From assembly GCF_023701525.1 (NCBI RefSeq), contig NZ_JAMQAW010000029.1, forward strand, positions 112,802 to 176,801: a stretch of DNA of 64,000 bases. Reading direction: 5' to 3'. The position numbers and the translations under genes were made by a program. The notes below the pieces were generated by a model. That model ran no database searches, was not told where the DNA came from, and saw nothing but the letters and a program-made list of their open reading frames with translations. Position 1 is the first letter of the stretch, and the number at the start of each line of letters is the position of its first letter. Shown in pieces: positions 25,023-33,902 of the stretch. Source of the DNA: Streptomyces albipurpureus. GTDB lineage: Bacteria > Actinomycetota > Actinomycetes > Streptomycetales > Streptomycetaceae.

Positions 25023-25047
25023 ATCGCCGGTTAGCCCAACCGGCGAT
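25023..25047. promoter_or_regulatory. Second copy of the palindromic operator
   Basis: ATCGCCGGTT-AGCCC-AACCGGCGAT is a perfect 10-bp inverted repeat, a near copy of the site at the XRE promoter (18823-18847). It lies 31 bp after the relaxase stop codon and 54 bp before the next gene, preceded by the shared string GCAACATAG. It is inferred to be bound by the XRE protein. Confidence 0.65.
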
Positions 25048-25100
25048 TCGCCAGACGATTGATGCTCCCCATCCAATCCCACAAGGAGCGTCACACCCGT

Positions 25101-25481
25101 ATGACCGCGCCCTCATCCCGACCCGACATCATCGCCCTCCTCGCCGACGCGGACTTCAAATACCGAGCCGACACCAACACATGGAGCCATCGCGACGGAC
25201 GGCCGTTCAGCAAGGAGGAGCAGGCTCATGCCCTCACAGCGACTCGAAGCGAATTCCTCGCCTTTGAAGCGCAGTTCAAGCGCTTCATGAAGTACCGGCA
25301 GGAATGGGCTGACGCCCCGGAAGCTCTGCAGGACTTCCTCGCCCCGTTCATGCAGCAGCTCACGGTGAAGAACCTTGGCAACGCCCACGACCTCATGAGC
25401 GAAGCTGACCGAGACGAGTTCAATCGACTGCTCGGCCTCGTAGCCAAACCCCCGCGTCCCTTCACCGCCAACACCTTCTGA
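25101..25481 (+). CDS. Hypothetical protein of the mobilisation module
   Basis: A 126-residue soluble protein with no recognised domain: SRPDIIALLADADFKYRADTNTWSHRDGRPFSKEEQAHALTATRSEFLAFEAQFKRFMKYRQEWADAPEALQDFLAPFMQQL. It is mostly helical and charged. The ATG at 25101 follows AAGGAG by 12 nt. The palindrome shared with the XRE promoter lies just upstream, so it is probably controlled by the element's repressor. Confidence 0.7.
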   Translation: MTAPSSRPDIIALLADADFKYRADTNTWSHRDGRPFSKEEQAHALTATRSEFLAFEAQFKRFMKYRQEWADAPEALQDFLAPFMQQLTVKNLGNAHDLMSEADRDEFNRLLGLVAKPPRPFTANTF

Positions 25482-25684
25482 CGAAGGGTCGCCTCGTTGT
25501 TCGACCAGGGCGAGGAATGGACCCTGCCAGAGCGCCTACCAGCCTCAGCGATCGGAGGGACGAGAGATCCGATAAGCACCATCTCGCATCGGTGCCAACA
25601 AGCGGGACATAGCACCCAGTGCTGACACGGTCCCGCCCCAGTAATCACAAGTCCGCTGCACACAAGCCCTGCTAGAGCAGCACA

Positions 25685-25716
25685 AAGCCGGGCCACCCAG
25701 ACGGGAGGCCCGGCTT
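25685..25716. terminator. Terminator between converging genes
   Basis: A 10-bp perfect stem AAGCCGGGCC / GGCCCGGCTT with a 12-nt loop, between the rightward 126-aa gene and the leftward DUF317 gene. It probably serves both directions. Confidence 0.8.
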
Positions 25717-25735
25717 CGTTACGCGGGGGCGCTTC

Positions 25736-26854
25736 TCAGCTGGCGGGGGCACACAGGAGCTGGTCCCGCGTGCATTCCGGCAGCACCCGGCGCAGTACCG
25801 GAGCCGTGTCGCTGAGCGAGGAGGCGAACGCAGCGACCAGACGGTGCGGCACGCTCGCGCTGAACGAGGCAGCCCACAGGTACGGAGCCCCCATGGCAGG
25901 CTCAGCCCACGCCTGCCAGCCCATCGCCACCTGCCCTTCCCCCTCGGCGGTCAGCACGCTGGGGTCGGCATCCTGGATGAGGGGCGGCACCTCGCCGAGG
26001 CTGAGGCGGGCGGTGAAGGTGGGGTGCATCGCCGCCGCGTGGGGTTGGTCGGCGTCGCGGAGCCAACCGTGCCCGGTGGCCGCAGCGAGGACCAGTTCGG
26101 GACCGTCGTACAGGGTGGTGGGCTGGCTGCATTGGCCGAGCGCCAGGAGAAACTCGGTGATGGCCTCTCCCGGCACGCCTGGGGTGAAGTAGGCGGACCA
26201 GTCCGCGAGCGAACTGGTGGTGTCCGAGCGGGCCGAGACCTGCCACGCGATCGGCAGGCCACCGAGGTGGAACGGCTCGTCCGCCAGCACCCACTGTGCC
26301 CACCGAAGGGCGTCGGGACTGATGTGCAGGACGGTGCTGCGCACCACCTGGTGATCTCCCAGCTCATCGAAGTCTCGCCGTCCTCGCACGGCTGTCAGAC
26401 TCGCCCAGCCAAGACCGGCGAGGCTGTCCGCGACGACATCGCAGAGACGACCGTCATCGCCGGCCAGGTGTCGGGGGCTGACCCAGTACGCGGGAAGAGC
26501 GCCAGCCTCAAAAGACGGATCGAACGGGTAACGCGGATTCAGGAGTGCCTCCAAGGCCCGGGTTCGGGTGTACTGGTCGTCGGCAACGCGGCGCGGCAGC
26601 GCCTGGATGGGAGCCTGCCGGTTCAGGGCGACGGCTACCTCGGGTGGCAAGCGCCCGAGCCCGCTGTCGGCGTCGCGCCGCCAGCTAGACAGACGAGTGG
26701 AGAAGCTGCGGCCAGGGGGAGCCGCAGGCGCGCCGATCAGCACTCTGACCTGGGCTTCTGGCGGGTCGTCTACGTTGACATCCCTCTGCCCTCGCTGGCC
26801 AGTCTCTCGTGGCTCTTTCCTGTCTGCCCCCGGCGAACTGGCGTCCGCTGTCAT
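25736..26854 (-). CDS. DUF317 protein
   Basis: A 372-residue protein with two DUF317-type units: VSPRHLAGDDGRLCDVVADSLAGLGW...WSAYFTPGVPGEAITEFLLAL in the middle and MGWQAWAEPAMGAPYLWAASFSASVPHRLVAAFASSLSD at the C-terminus. DUF317 is restricted to Streptomyces and relatives and has no assigned function. It is often found in integrative elements, where it is thought to be accessory. The start ATG at 26854 precedes an acidic disordered leader of about 40 residues. Confidence 0.8.
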   Translation of the reverse strand: MTADASSPGADRKEPRETGQRGQRDVNVDDPPEAQVRVLIGAPAAPPGRSFSTRLSSWRRDADSGLGRLPPEVAVALNRQAPIQALPRRVADDQYTRTRALEALLNPRYPFDPSFEAGALPAYWVSPRHLAGDDGRLCDVVADSLAGLGWASLTAVRGRRDFDELGDHQVVRSTVLHISPDALRWAQWVLADEPFHLGGLPIAWQVSARSDTTSSLADWSAYFTPGVPGEAITEFLLALGQCSQPTTLYDGPELVLAAATGHGWLRDADQPHAAAMHPTFTARLSLGEVPPLIQDADPSVLTAEGEGQVAMGWQAWAEPAMGAPYLWAASFSASVPHRLVAAFASSLSDTAPVLRRVLPECTRDQLLCAPAS

Positions 26855-26991
26855 TCAACCCGGTCGTTTGACAGCGAACGTAGCCGCTTCGCTTGGCTGC
26901 GGTTGTTAACGGAATCGTGCGGTGAAAGTACTGGTGGGCAGCCCAGCACGAGGGCACTCGCGGTAACACACCCTCCATGCACTGGCCGTCC

Positions 26992-27297
26992 CTACAGGTG
27001 ATCGAGGGGTTCGGCGGCGTACGTGCCGTCGCCGAGCGGCGCATCGGTTAGCTCGAAGCGTTGAGGCAGGCTGCCGACCCGGCGAGTGACGACGCTGCCG
27101 GGGGCCCGGGTGGTCTCGTAGTACAGAGGAGTGCCGCCAGCGTCGGCGGTTCCAAGCAGACTGAAGCGGCGCAGCACGCGGGGTGGTGTCGGGGTGGTCC
27201 GGCGACGCCGGTAGAGCCAGCTGGCTGCGGCAGCGAGGCCGGTGACGATCAGGCCAACTGCAGTCGGGATCAGAAACTTGTCGAAGAGCGCGGACAC
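26992..27297 (-). CDS. Small single-pass membrane protein
   Basis: A 101-residue protein with one N-terminal transmembrane helix (FLIPTAVGLIVTGLAAAASWLYRRRRT) followed by a basic stop-transfer region and a soluble tail. GTG start at 27297 with AGGAG 10 nt upstream. The function is unknown. It lies in tandem between the DUF317 gene and a 190-aa gene, all leftward. Confidence 0.7.
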   Translation of the reverse strand: MSALFDKFLIPTAVGLIVTGLAAAASWLYRRRRTTPTPPRVLRRFSLLGTADAGGTPLYYETTRAPGSVVTRRVGSLPQRFELTDAPLGDGTYAAEPLDHL

Positions 27298-27389
27298 GGC
27301 GGCATCACTCCTGCGAGGCGGGTAGGGCCCGCCACTGTGACGGGCCGCGCCGAGGATGCGTCAGGCGGGGGTTAGCTGCGCAACCCCGA

Positions 27390-27962
27390 TCACCATGCTT
27401 CTCCGTCCGGGGAGTTGGGGGCGGTCGGCGGATCGTCGTACAGCGCCCTCGGTGCGTCAGCATCGGCCGCCCAGCCTGGATGCACGGCGAAGGCGGAGGG
27501 TGCCTCCTCGTCCCAAGGGGGCCGGGATGTGGTGGCGTCGTAGTGAGCTAGGGCGGCGCGGAAAACGGGTAGATCCTCACCGGACATCTCGTAGGCCGAT
27601 GCCTGCCGCCATCCGTCCTGTGGGCCACCGCCGTAGACCACTGTGACTGGCGCCTCGGTACCTTCGGGCCACCAGCCGTGCTTGTAGCCGCGCTTGAGGG
27701 CGTAGGTCAGGGCCACTGTGGGGCCGCGCAGTCCGCGCGGGAACGCCTCGCGCAGCACGACAGCCTCCAGATGGCCGTCGGACTCGACGACCAGGCGCAC
27801 AAACTGGCGGGCGTCCTCATTGAGTGTGTTCAGGAAGACCATCGCCCGGTCGGCACCCCATGCGGTGTCGACGGACACGGCCAGTTCGTCTCGGTGCTCG
27901 GCGATCAGGGCGAGGAGTTTGCCCTCGAACTCCTCGCTCGCGCCTTCAATGGTGAACCTCAC
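27390..27962 (-). CDS. Hypothetical protein
   Basis: A 190-residue soluble acidic protein. The N-terminus VRFTIEGASEEFEGKLLALIAEHRDELAVSVDTAW and the middle LVVESDGHLEAVVLREAFPRGLRGPTVALTYALKRGYKH suggest an alpha/beta fold. The C-terminus is Pro/Asp-rich. No family is recognised. GTG start at 27962. It is the first gene of a leftward series with the small membrane protein and the DUF317 gene. Confidence 0.65.
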   Translation of the reverse strand: MRFTIEGASEEFEGKLLALIAEHRDELAVSVDTAWGADRAMVFLNTLNEDARQFVRLVVESDGHLEAVVLREAFPRGLRGPTVALTYALKRGYKHGWWPEGTEAPVTVVYGGGPQDGWRQASAYEMSGEDLPVFRAALAHYDATTSRPPWDEEAPSAFAVHPGWAADADAPRALYDDPPTAPNSPDGEAW

Positions 27963-28407
27963 AAGGACCCCCTCAGCACTCTATGTGATCTCTATCGATT
28001 GCTATAGGTAACCGTTACGAAATGGGGTCTGGGTTGTCTATAGAGAAGACGTAGCGGTCTATGGGGCGTCACTATTTTGCGGGTGGGGGCATGCCGGATT
28101 CGGCGGGGCTCGGTTCGATGGCAAGACGACTGGGTTGGATGCCAACGGACAACTGGGACACGGCCGACGCTCGTACGTCGGCGGAAGCACCGCGTAGGAG
28201 CCGTGACCTCCATCTCGCATCGATGGCAGAGCAGACGGAGGCCAAGGCCACGACCTGAGACCATTCGCCGACTTCTTGCCCGCAGGCACGGGCCCGCTGG
28301 CCTGGCGACACGCCAGATGGAGCAGCAGTCTGCCCCTGGGGACAGCCCTGCCGTATCCCCGTAGAAATCCGGTGCGCACGACAGACAGAGTGCTGAATAG
28401 TTGCTGC
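27963..28407. other. Divergent intergenic region with AT-rich segment
   Basis: About 445 bp between divergent genes. Bases 27975-28075 are markedly less GC-rich than their surroundings and contain several TCTAT/CTATAG elements, which is the likely promoter area. The remainder has only unconvincing short ORFs. Confidence 0.4.
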
Positions 28408-29112
28408 ATGGATGCGATCGACGCCGCACGTGCCGTTATCAAGGAGCACCACCCTGACGCCCGGGCCGCCTTCCTGGGAGGCAGCGTCGTGACGGACCGC
28501 CGCACGGCGATGTCGGACCTCGACATCGTGGTGCTCCTCCATGGATCCCCAGCCCCGTACCGGGCAAGCCTCCAGCACGGTGAGTGGCCAGTGGAGATGT
28601 TTGCGCACACCGAGGCAACGTGGCAGGCATTCGTCGAACGGGAAGTACGAAAGCGCAGATCACCGCTGCTCTGGATGTGCGCCGACGGGATCCTGCTCTT
28701 CGACCACGACGGGGTCGGCGCCTACGTCGCCGCTGAGGCCCGGAAGCTGACCGCAGCGGGACCGCCCACGGTGTCAGCTGAAGAGATCGATGATCGCCGC
28801 TACGCGATCACTGACCTTCTCGACGACCTCGCAGGGAGCGAAGATCAGAGCGAACGGTTGTTCATTGCCACCGAATTGGTACGACGCACTGCCGAGTTGG
28901 CGCTGACCGCCGGCGCATCCTGGAACGGAGGCGGGAAGTGGCTGGCGCGCCGTCTTGAGACCACGGCGCCGGAACTCAGCATGCGCCTTCACGACGGCCT
29001 TCGTGACGTACTGGCCAGGCGGATTGAGCCGCTCGTGGAAGTCGTGGACGAAGTGCTGGAGCAGGTCGGCGGTCGGCTGTGGGTCGGCTATAGTCGCGGT
29101 GGCACTCCGTGA
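28408..29112 (+). CDS. Nucleotidyltransferase-fold protein
   Basis: A 234-residue protein with the pol-beta nucleotidyltransferase signature: FLGGSVVTDRRTAMSDLDIVVL (GGS, then DLD at about residues 40-42, the two metal-binding aspartates). The rest is helical (IDDRRYAITDLLDDLAGSEDQSERLFIATELVRRTAELALTAG), as in aminoglycoside nucleotidyltransferases and MNT-type antitoxins. The substrate is unknown. The ATG at 28408 begins the conserved part. It could in principle neutralise a HEPN toxin, but the HEPN gene lies 15 kb away. Confidence 0.72.
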   Translation: MDAIDAARAVIKEHHPDARAAFLGGSVVTDRRTAMSDLDIVVLLHGSPAPYRASLQHGEWPVEMFAHTEATWQAFVEREVRKRRSPLLWMCADGILLFDHDGVGAYVAAEARKLTAAGPPTVSAEEIDDRRYAITDLLDDLAGSEDQSERLFIATELVRRTAELALTAGASWNGGGKWLARRLETTAPELSMRLHDGLRDVLARRIEPLVEVVDEVLEQVGGRLWVGYSRGGTP

Positions 29113-29409
29113 ACGAAGTCGCCGTGGAGGGCAGGCGCGCGTTGGAGCGGTTGTTCGTGCGCATGAATAGATCGACCTCACGGCGTCCCACAAAGGCCAA
29201 CTGACCCACCGCCGACCCACCACCGGGGGCCGGCGCTCGGTCTCCATCTCAGACGCCGATGCGGGCCACCTTGCGGCCAACCTTGAGGTACAGCTCGACT
29301 CTGTCGAGCGCACCCGCCACACCAACCACCGCACCGAGCGCCTGCTGGACGGAAGCCTCCGTGAGCTGAGTGGTCTGCTGCTCTCCCTATGGCGGCCGCA
29401 GCTCCAGAG

Positions 29410-30363
29410 TCAGTTCGGAGCAAGCAAATCCCGAACCTCCTCGGCGCACCCCCACGACAGAGTGACACCGGCACCCCCGTGACCGTAGTTGTGCACGACC
29501 AGCGCACCGCCCTCCCCCCGCTCCGCCTCCACGCAAACCGTGGATCGGGTCGGCCTAGCGCCGATCCGGTGCTCCAGGACACGGGCGCGGGCGAGGCGGG
29601 GTTCGACCTTGGCACATCGAGCCAGAATGCCAGCCGCCGCCTTGTCGTCTGGGACGAGGCCACCTTCACCGTCAATGGCTGTGCCGCCCAGGACGACGGT
29701 CTCTCCATGCGGGTAGAAGCACAACAGATCCGGTGACGTACCGGTGTCCTCGGAAAAGAACTCGGTGACCCCCGGGTTGGTGACGACTACGTGCTGGCCG
29801 CGAATCGGCCGCAGTTCTTGATCCAGGACCAGGTCGCGGGCTCCCAAGCCCGCGCAATTGACGATCACAGAGACTGGGCCGACTTCCGCGAGCGAAGTCA
29901 AACGTCGCTGCTCGACCGTTGCGCCGGCCGCATGCAGCCGGCGCAGGAGGTAGTCGAGATACGCGGGCATGTCGATCAGCGGCACTGTGAACCGGTACCC
30001 GGCGGTGAACCCGGTCGGAAGTTCGGTCGGCTCGCACGGCCGGAACCCTGGCAGAGCCGTAGCCCAGTCCGGTGGAGACTCGGCCGTACGCGATGCCTCG
30101 ATGCCTCTGGTGAGCCGGACACCCGTGGCCTGGTCCTCGGCCAGCTCCCGGAATACCTCCAGGGACCGCTGCCCCCACCGATCGACCTTGTCCTTCGGCT
30201 CCACCAGGTACGGGCCCCACATAGCCCCGGCGGCCAGCGAGGTGGCGCCGGGCACCTGCTCGGCGATCACTCGCACCAAGGCCCCGGCCTCGGCGAGTAC
30301 GACGGCAGTGGTCAGTCCTGCCACCCCAGCCCCGACAACAACAACGCGCTCCCCTGCGTTCAT
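29410..30363 (-). CDS. FAD-dependent D-amino-acid-oxidase-like enzyme
   Basis: A 317-residue flavoprotein. The N-terminal FAD-binding GxGxxG is VVVGAGVAGLTTAVVLAEAG (residues about 7-26). A DAAO-type substrate domain follows (FTVPLIDMPAYLDYLLRRL), then NCAGLGARDLV, RGQHVVV and a C-terminal NYGHGGAGVTLSWG that binds FAD. The fold fits D-amino-acid or amine oxidases. The ATG at 30363 begins exactly at the FAD fold, 10 bp after the upstream regulator's stop, so the two are co-transcribed. It may belong to the adjacent biosynthetic locus. Confidence 0.85.
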   Translation of the reverse strand: MNAGERVVVVGAGVAGLTTAVVLAEAGALVRVIAEQVPGATSLAAGAMWGPYLVEPKDKVDRWGQRSLEVFRELAEDQATGVRLTRGIEASRTAESPPDWATALPGFRPCEPTELPTGFTAGYRFTVPLIDMPAYLDYLLRRLHAAGATVEQRRLTSLAEVGPVSVIVNCAGLGARDLVLDQELRPIRGQHVVVTNPGVTEFFSEDTGTSPDLLCFYPHGETVVLGGTAIDGEGGLVPDDKAAAGILARCAKVEPRLARARVLEHRIGARPTRSTVCVEAERGEGGALVVHNYGHGGAGVTLSWGCAEEVRDLLAPN

Positions 30364-30373
30364 GATCTCGACA

Positions 30374-31870
30374 TTAACGGCCGGGTGGCGTGGATGGAGC
30401 ATGTCGGGCGAGGGCGTCTTCGAGGACCGGCAGGAAGCTGCGGACGTGTGGGTTGCGCTGGCGGCGGCGGAGGTCCGCGGCAAGCTGGTGCAGTAGGGCG
30501 GCGCTCCTCGGTGAACGCACGGCGTCAAGGCGGTCAGCCGCGATCTGTCCGATCTCGCAGGCCGCCTCCAGGTCTCCGTGAGCGCTGTGCCCCAAGGCCA
30601 GCCAGGCACCTTCGAACATGGCCCTCCGTTGGCTGGGATCGCCACGCGGAACGTCGTATGCCCCGGACCGGAGCATCTCGGTCCCCTGCGCGAGGAATCG
30701 TCGATCCTTCGTGCTGCCGTCGGCCTTCTGCCGCGCGCGCCCCATCTGGATGAAGCCGTAGCCGGCTTGGCAGTCCAGGTGGTTGTCGGTCAGGAAGTAC
30801 ATCCACCGGGGCTCCTCCTGGCTGCCGTCCCGACTTGCGATCAGTTCTCGGGCAGAGCCCCGGGTGTGCGCGAAGTCGTTGTCACGGCCGGCGGCGGCAT
30901 ACGCGTAGGCGAGCCGGGAAAGGACGGATGCCCGGGCGGCGGGCGGAGCGGCTTCGCTGGCGCGGCGGGCGGCCTCGCCGAGGGCGATTGCGTCCGCTGG
31001 GTGTCCTCGGCTCGCTGCCTGGAAGGAGAGGTCGCCGAGGATATGGGCGCACAATGGAAGGTCGTTGGCCTGATGCGCGGCTCGCAGTGCCGTGGCGAAG
31101 TAGCGCTGTGCCAGGCCGTGATCGGCCGCGTCGAAGGCCATCCAGCCGGCCAGCTGGCCGATCTCCGCGAGTGCGCGGATAAGCCTGCTTGTCACGACGG
31201 GCGAGTGACCACCATCGTGAATGAGTAGTCCCACCGCACGGAACTGAGCACCTACGTAAGGGAGATGTCGCGCTCCTCCGTGCTCGTCGTCAAGCAACTG
31301 GAGCATGGGCAGGTGCTGCTCAACCTGGTCGACAAGTGGATCGGCGCCGTTCGACGGAGCTATCCGGGGCGCGTACTGGCCTCGGCCTGCCGTTCCGTCA
31401 AGGTACTGGGCGACGATCGCGAGTAGCCCCGCGCCCGAGATCGCAAGGAATCGGCGTCGGTCGACGAGCCCTCCCATCACCCAGTCCTCCACGATCGCCT
31501 CCATGCCCTGTACGGTCCAGGGCCGTGCGAGATCCGTGTCCGCAGGGACGAGAGCCGAGGAGTCGCCCGCGCGGCCTTGCCACAGTGCAGCCACCGAGAT
31601 GGCTCTACCCAACTCCTGGGAAAGCACGTAGGCAGCCATCATCGGTAACGGCGAACGCGGAAGGGAACCGCCGTCCCTCCAGTGGTACGGCGCCGACTCG
31701 GCAACGGTGCCCGCTCCGAACACCCTGTTGAGCTTGCGAGCAAGCGCCTTGGGGCTCCATCCGAGTTCGTCGAGGCAGCCCGACAGCACGGCGTTCGGTC
31801 CCCCTGCCTGCTGTGCCACGTGCGACCACCTCGCGTCCCAGGGGTTCGTCGACCACTTCGCGCTCCCCAT
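30374..31870 (-). CDS. HTH/TPR transcriptional regulator
   Basis: A 498-residue regulator of a Streptomyces family with a degenerate N-terminal HTH (AVLSGCLDELGWSPKALARKLNRVFG) and a C-terminal series of TPR-like helices (about 200-480), for example LAQRYFATALRAAHQANDLPLCAHILGDLS. Such proteins are often pathway-linked regulators of development or secondary metabolism. It diverges from the operon beginning at about 32022, with two tandem GTTGACCGA boxes between them, and is therefore the obvious candidate regulator of that operon. Confidence 0.75.
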   Translation of the reverse strand: MGSAKWSTNPWDARWSHVAQQAGGPNAVLSGCLDELGWSPKALARKLNRVFGAGTVAESAPYHWRDGGSLPRSPLPMMAAYVLSQELGRAISVAALWQGRAGDSSALVPADTDLARPWTVQGMEAIVEDWVMGGLVDRRRFLAISGAGLLAIVAQYLDGTAGRGQYAPRIAPSNGADPLVDQVEQHLPMLQLLDDEHGGARHLPYVGAQFRAVGLLIHDGGHSPVVTSRLIRALAEIGQLAGWMAFDAADHGLAQRYFATALRAAHQANDLPLCAHILGDLSFQAASRGHPADAIALGEAARRASEAAPPAARASVLSRLAYAYAAAGRDNDFAHTRGSARELIASRDGSQEEPRWMYFLTDNHLDCQAGYGFIQMGRARQKADGSTKDRRFLAQGTEMLRSGAYDVPRGDPSQRRAMFEGAWLALGHSAHGDLEAACEIGQIAADRLDAVRSPRSAALLHQLAADLRRRQRNPHVRSFLPVLEDALARHAPSTPPGR

Positions 31871-31911
31871 GGTGGGGAAGGCAGCTGCCGAATCTCCTGC
31901 CTATCAAGGAA

Positions 31912-31929
31912 GTTGACCGAGTTGACCGA
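31912..31929. promoter_or_regulatory. Tandem GTTGACCGA boxes in the divergent promoter
   Basis: GTTGACCGA is repeated head-to-tail at 31912-31920 and 31921-31929 in the gap between the TPR regulator and the biosynthetic operon. TTGACC resembles a -35 element, and the exact tandem also fits a regulator site. No matching -10 was identified with confidence. Confidence 0.4.
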
Positions 31930-32021
31930 CTGATCGGGTGCTGCACGACCGGCCTCCTCCGGTGTTCTTGAGTCACGGCGGAAGGCGCCGCCTTCGACGC
32001 CGGCGGAGAAAGAGGTGGGCT

Positions 32022-33902
32022 TTGAGAAACCACACGAGCACCTCCCGAGACCGTCCGGGCAGTGTGCTGGAGCGCGCCATCGGGCGACCGGTCTCCGCAC
32101 CCTCACACGGGTACGCCGATGGCGGCGGTACGACCACGCTGATCACGGACCTGCCATACGGGCCGAGGGCGGCCGCGGTCGCTCGGGAAGCCGTCGCTGT
32201 GGCACTCCTCGGCACCGAGGCGGACCTGCTCGACGACGCCCGACTGATCGGGTCGGAACTCGCAACGAATGCGTTCGCCTCGGGGAACCCGCCCCTGGTC
32301 CTGTGTGTAGACCGCAGGAGCCCCGTCATCGGTGGCCTGGAGGTCGAGATCACCGTGACCGACGGTGGCTGCCTTCGACCCGCGCCTGCCTCTCACCCGG
32401 CGCCCGAGGAGCAGGCCGAATCGGGGCGGGGCCTGGTCCTCGTCGAGGCACTGGCCGACGCCTGGTCCCTGACGACCGGCGCCGACGGCACCCGCGCCTG
32501 GTGCCGGCTGACGCGCGTCCAGCTCTTCGCCTGCGAGAACGCTCTGATGCCCGCGCCTACAAGATCCTGTCTTCGAAGGAGGCACCACACGGTGCGCATC
32601 GACCATGCGACCCCGCCGTCCCCGTCCGCTGAAGTGCCGACGGCCGTTCGCTATCCGCGCGTAGTCGTCGCCCTTCACGAGGGCCTGTACGGCGCCGAGT
32701 CGGGCACCGGCTTCAGTAATCGTGCCTTCCTCACGGCGCTCGCCCGCCTCCTGCCGACGGGCCGCCTCTCCGTGATCTCCCCACCCGTCTCTGTAACAGC
32801 GGTCGCACACGATCGGCGGTGGATCCGCGAGGTCCAGCTGATGCTGGACGAGGCGGAGGCCGAGGTGATCACGATTCCCGAGGTCCGGATGCCCCCGGAC
32901 TCGGTCCGCGGGTCCACGCAGCTGTGCGCTATGGCGGGGAAGGCTGCCGCACGCGTCGTCGATCGCACGAGCCGCTGCCTGTTCGTCGGCCTCGACATTC
33001 CCTTCCTCGGCCTCGCGGCTTACACGTCACCGACCACGGACCTGCTGCTCGTCCCGCGCTCCGCAGCGGCCCTAACGCGGCCTGGAGACCTGTCCCGAAT
33101 CCGCTGGGAACGTGAGGCCCTGCGGGCCGCGACCGCCCAGGGCGGTCGTATCGGGGCCATCTCCACCCACATGCGAAACCACCTCGTCACGAACTGTGCC
33201 ATCCCGCGGGCGCACATCGTGAACATCCCGAACGGGCTGATCCGAGAGGAGATGGCCAGGCCGACGCATGTTCGGCCCCTGCCCTTCAAGGCCCGAGCCG
33301 GCTTTCTGCTTGCGATGGGGCGCGCGGTGCCCAGCAAGGGGTTCGAAGACCTCCTGGAGGCGCTGCACGTTCTGAAGGAACGAGGGGTCCGCCTTCCGCA
33401 TCTGCTCCTGGCGGCCGTCACGTCAGGTGAACACGAGCACCTGAGCTCGTACCAGAGGCACCTGGCAGCAGGTATCCGCGCCTCCGGCTTGGACGCGACG
33501 CTGATCACCCGCTTCACCCCCTCCATCCGCTCCTGGCTGCATAGCCCCGCGCTGCACGCGGTCGTCGTTCCCTCGCGCGAGGAGCCCTTCGGACGGATAC
33601 CTCTGGAGGCGTTCGCGGCGGGGGCGGGGCCGGTCGTCGCGACCAGCGCCGGCGGACTGGCCCAGACCGTCATCGAAGGCGAGACCGGCTTCACCGCCGC
33701 ACCCACGGACTCCCAGTCCCTGGCGTCCGCCCTGCACCGAGCCCTGACCGCCCTGCCCCGAGAACGCGAGCGGCTCCGGAACGCCGGTGCGGCTCTGGTG
33801 CGTTCACGCCATGACTACGAGGCCACCATCGGCTCCGCCATCGGCCGCATCGCCCCCTGGGCTCTGGCTCCGTCGCCCACCGGGGAAAGCAGGAGCCAGT
33901 GA
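32022..33902 (+). CDS. Anti-sigma-type ATPase domain joined in frame to a GT4-like glycosyltransferase
   Basis: A 626-residue ORF. Residues about 30-172 are a HATPase_c_2 (RsbW-like) domain: LPYGPRAAAVAREAVAVALLG, ELATNAF (N-box) and ESGRGLVLVEALADAW. From residue 191 the frame continues without a stop into a GT-B glycosyltransferase (VVVALHEGLYGAESGTGFSNRAF, LAMGRAVPSKGFEDLLEAL, and the E-x7-E motif EEPFGRIPLE). A strong ribosome site and GTG at 32592 mark an internal start of the 436-residue glycosyltransferase. TTG at 32022 follows GAGG; the frame is open from 31938, but that part is Arg-rich. It leads the operon, and its stop overlaps the next gene (GTGA). Confidence 0.75.
   Translation: MRNHTSTSRDRPGSVLERAIGRPVSAPSHGYADGGGTTTLITDLPYGPRAAAVAREAVAVALLGTEADLLDDARLIGSELATNAFASGNPPLVLCVDRRSPVIGGLEVEITVTDGGCLRPAPASHPAPEEQAESGRGLVLVEALADAWSLTTGADGTRAWCRLTRVQLFACENALMPAPTRSCLRRRHHTVRIDHATPPSPSAEVPTAVRYPRVVVALHEGLYGAESGTGFSNRAFLTALARLLPTGRLSVISPPVSVTAVAHDRRWIREVQLMLDEAEAEVITIPEVRMPPDSVRGSTQLCAMAGKAAARVVDRTSRCLFVGLDIPFLGLAAYTSPTTDLLLVPRSAAALTRPGDLSRIRWEREALRAATAQGGRIGAISTHMRNHLVTNCAIPRAHIVNIPNGLIREEMARPTHVRPLPFKARAGFLLAMGRAVPSKGFEDLLEALHVLKERGVRLPHLLLAAVTSGEHEHLSSYQRHLAAGIRASGLDATLITRFTPSIRSWLHSPALHAVVVPSREEPFGRIPLEAFAAGAGPVVATSAGGLAQTVIEGETGFTAAPTDSQSLASALHRALTALPRERERLRNAGAALVRSRHDYEATIGSAIGRIAPWALAPSPTGESRSQ
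32576..32594 (+). promoter_or_regulatory. Internal ribosome site for the glycosyltransferase
   Basis: AAGGAGG at 32576-32582, then 9 nt, then GTG at 32592-32594, all inside the open frame of the preceding ATPase domain. The glycosyltransferase is therefore probably made as a separate protein, with or without a fusion product. Confidence 0.65.

Noticed and set aside
28061..28258. 65-codon plus-strand gene in the intergenic region
   Set aside because: There is no ribosome site, family or conserved-looking composition; the region is better explained as promoter DNA.
28408..29112. MNT antitoxin paired with the HEPN protein
   Set aside because: HEPN-MNT pairs are normally adjacent; here the two genes are 15 kb apart with the integration module between them.
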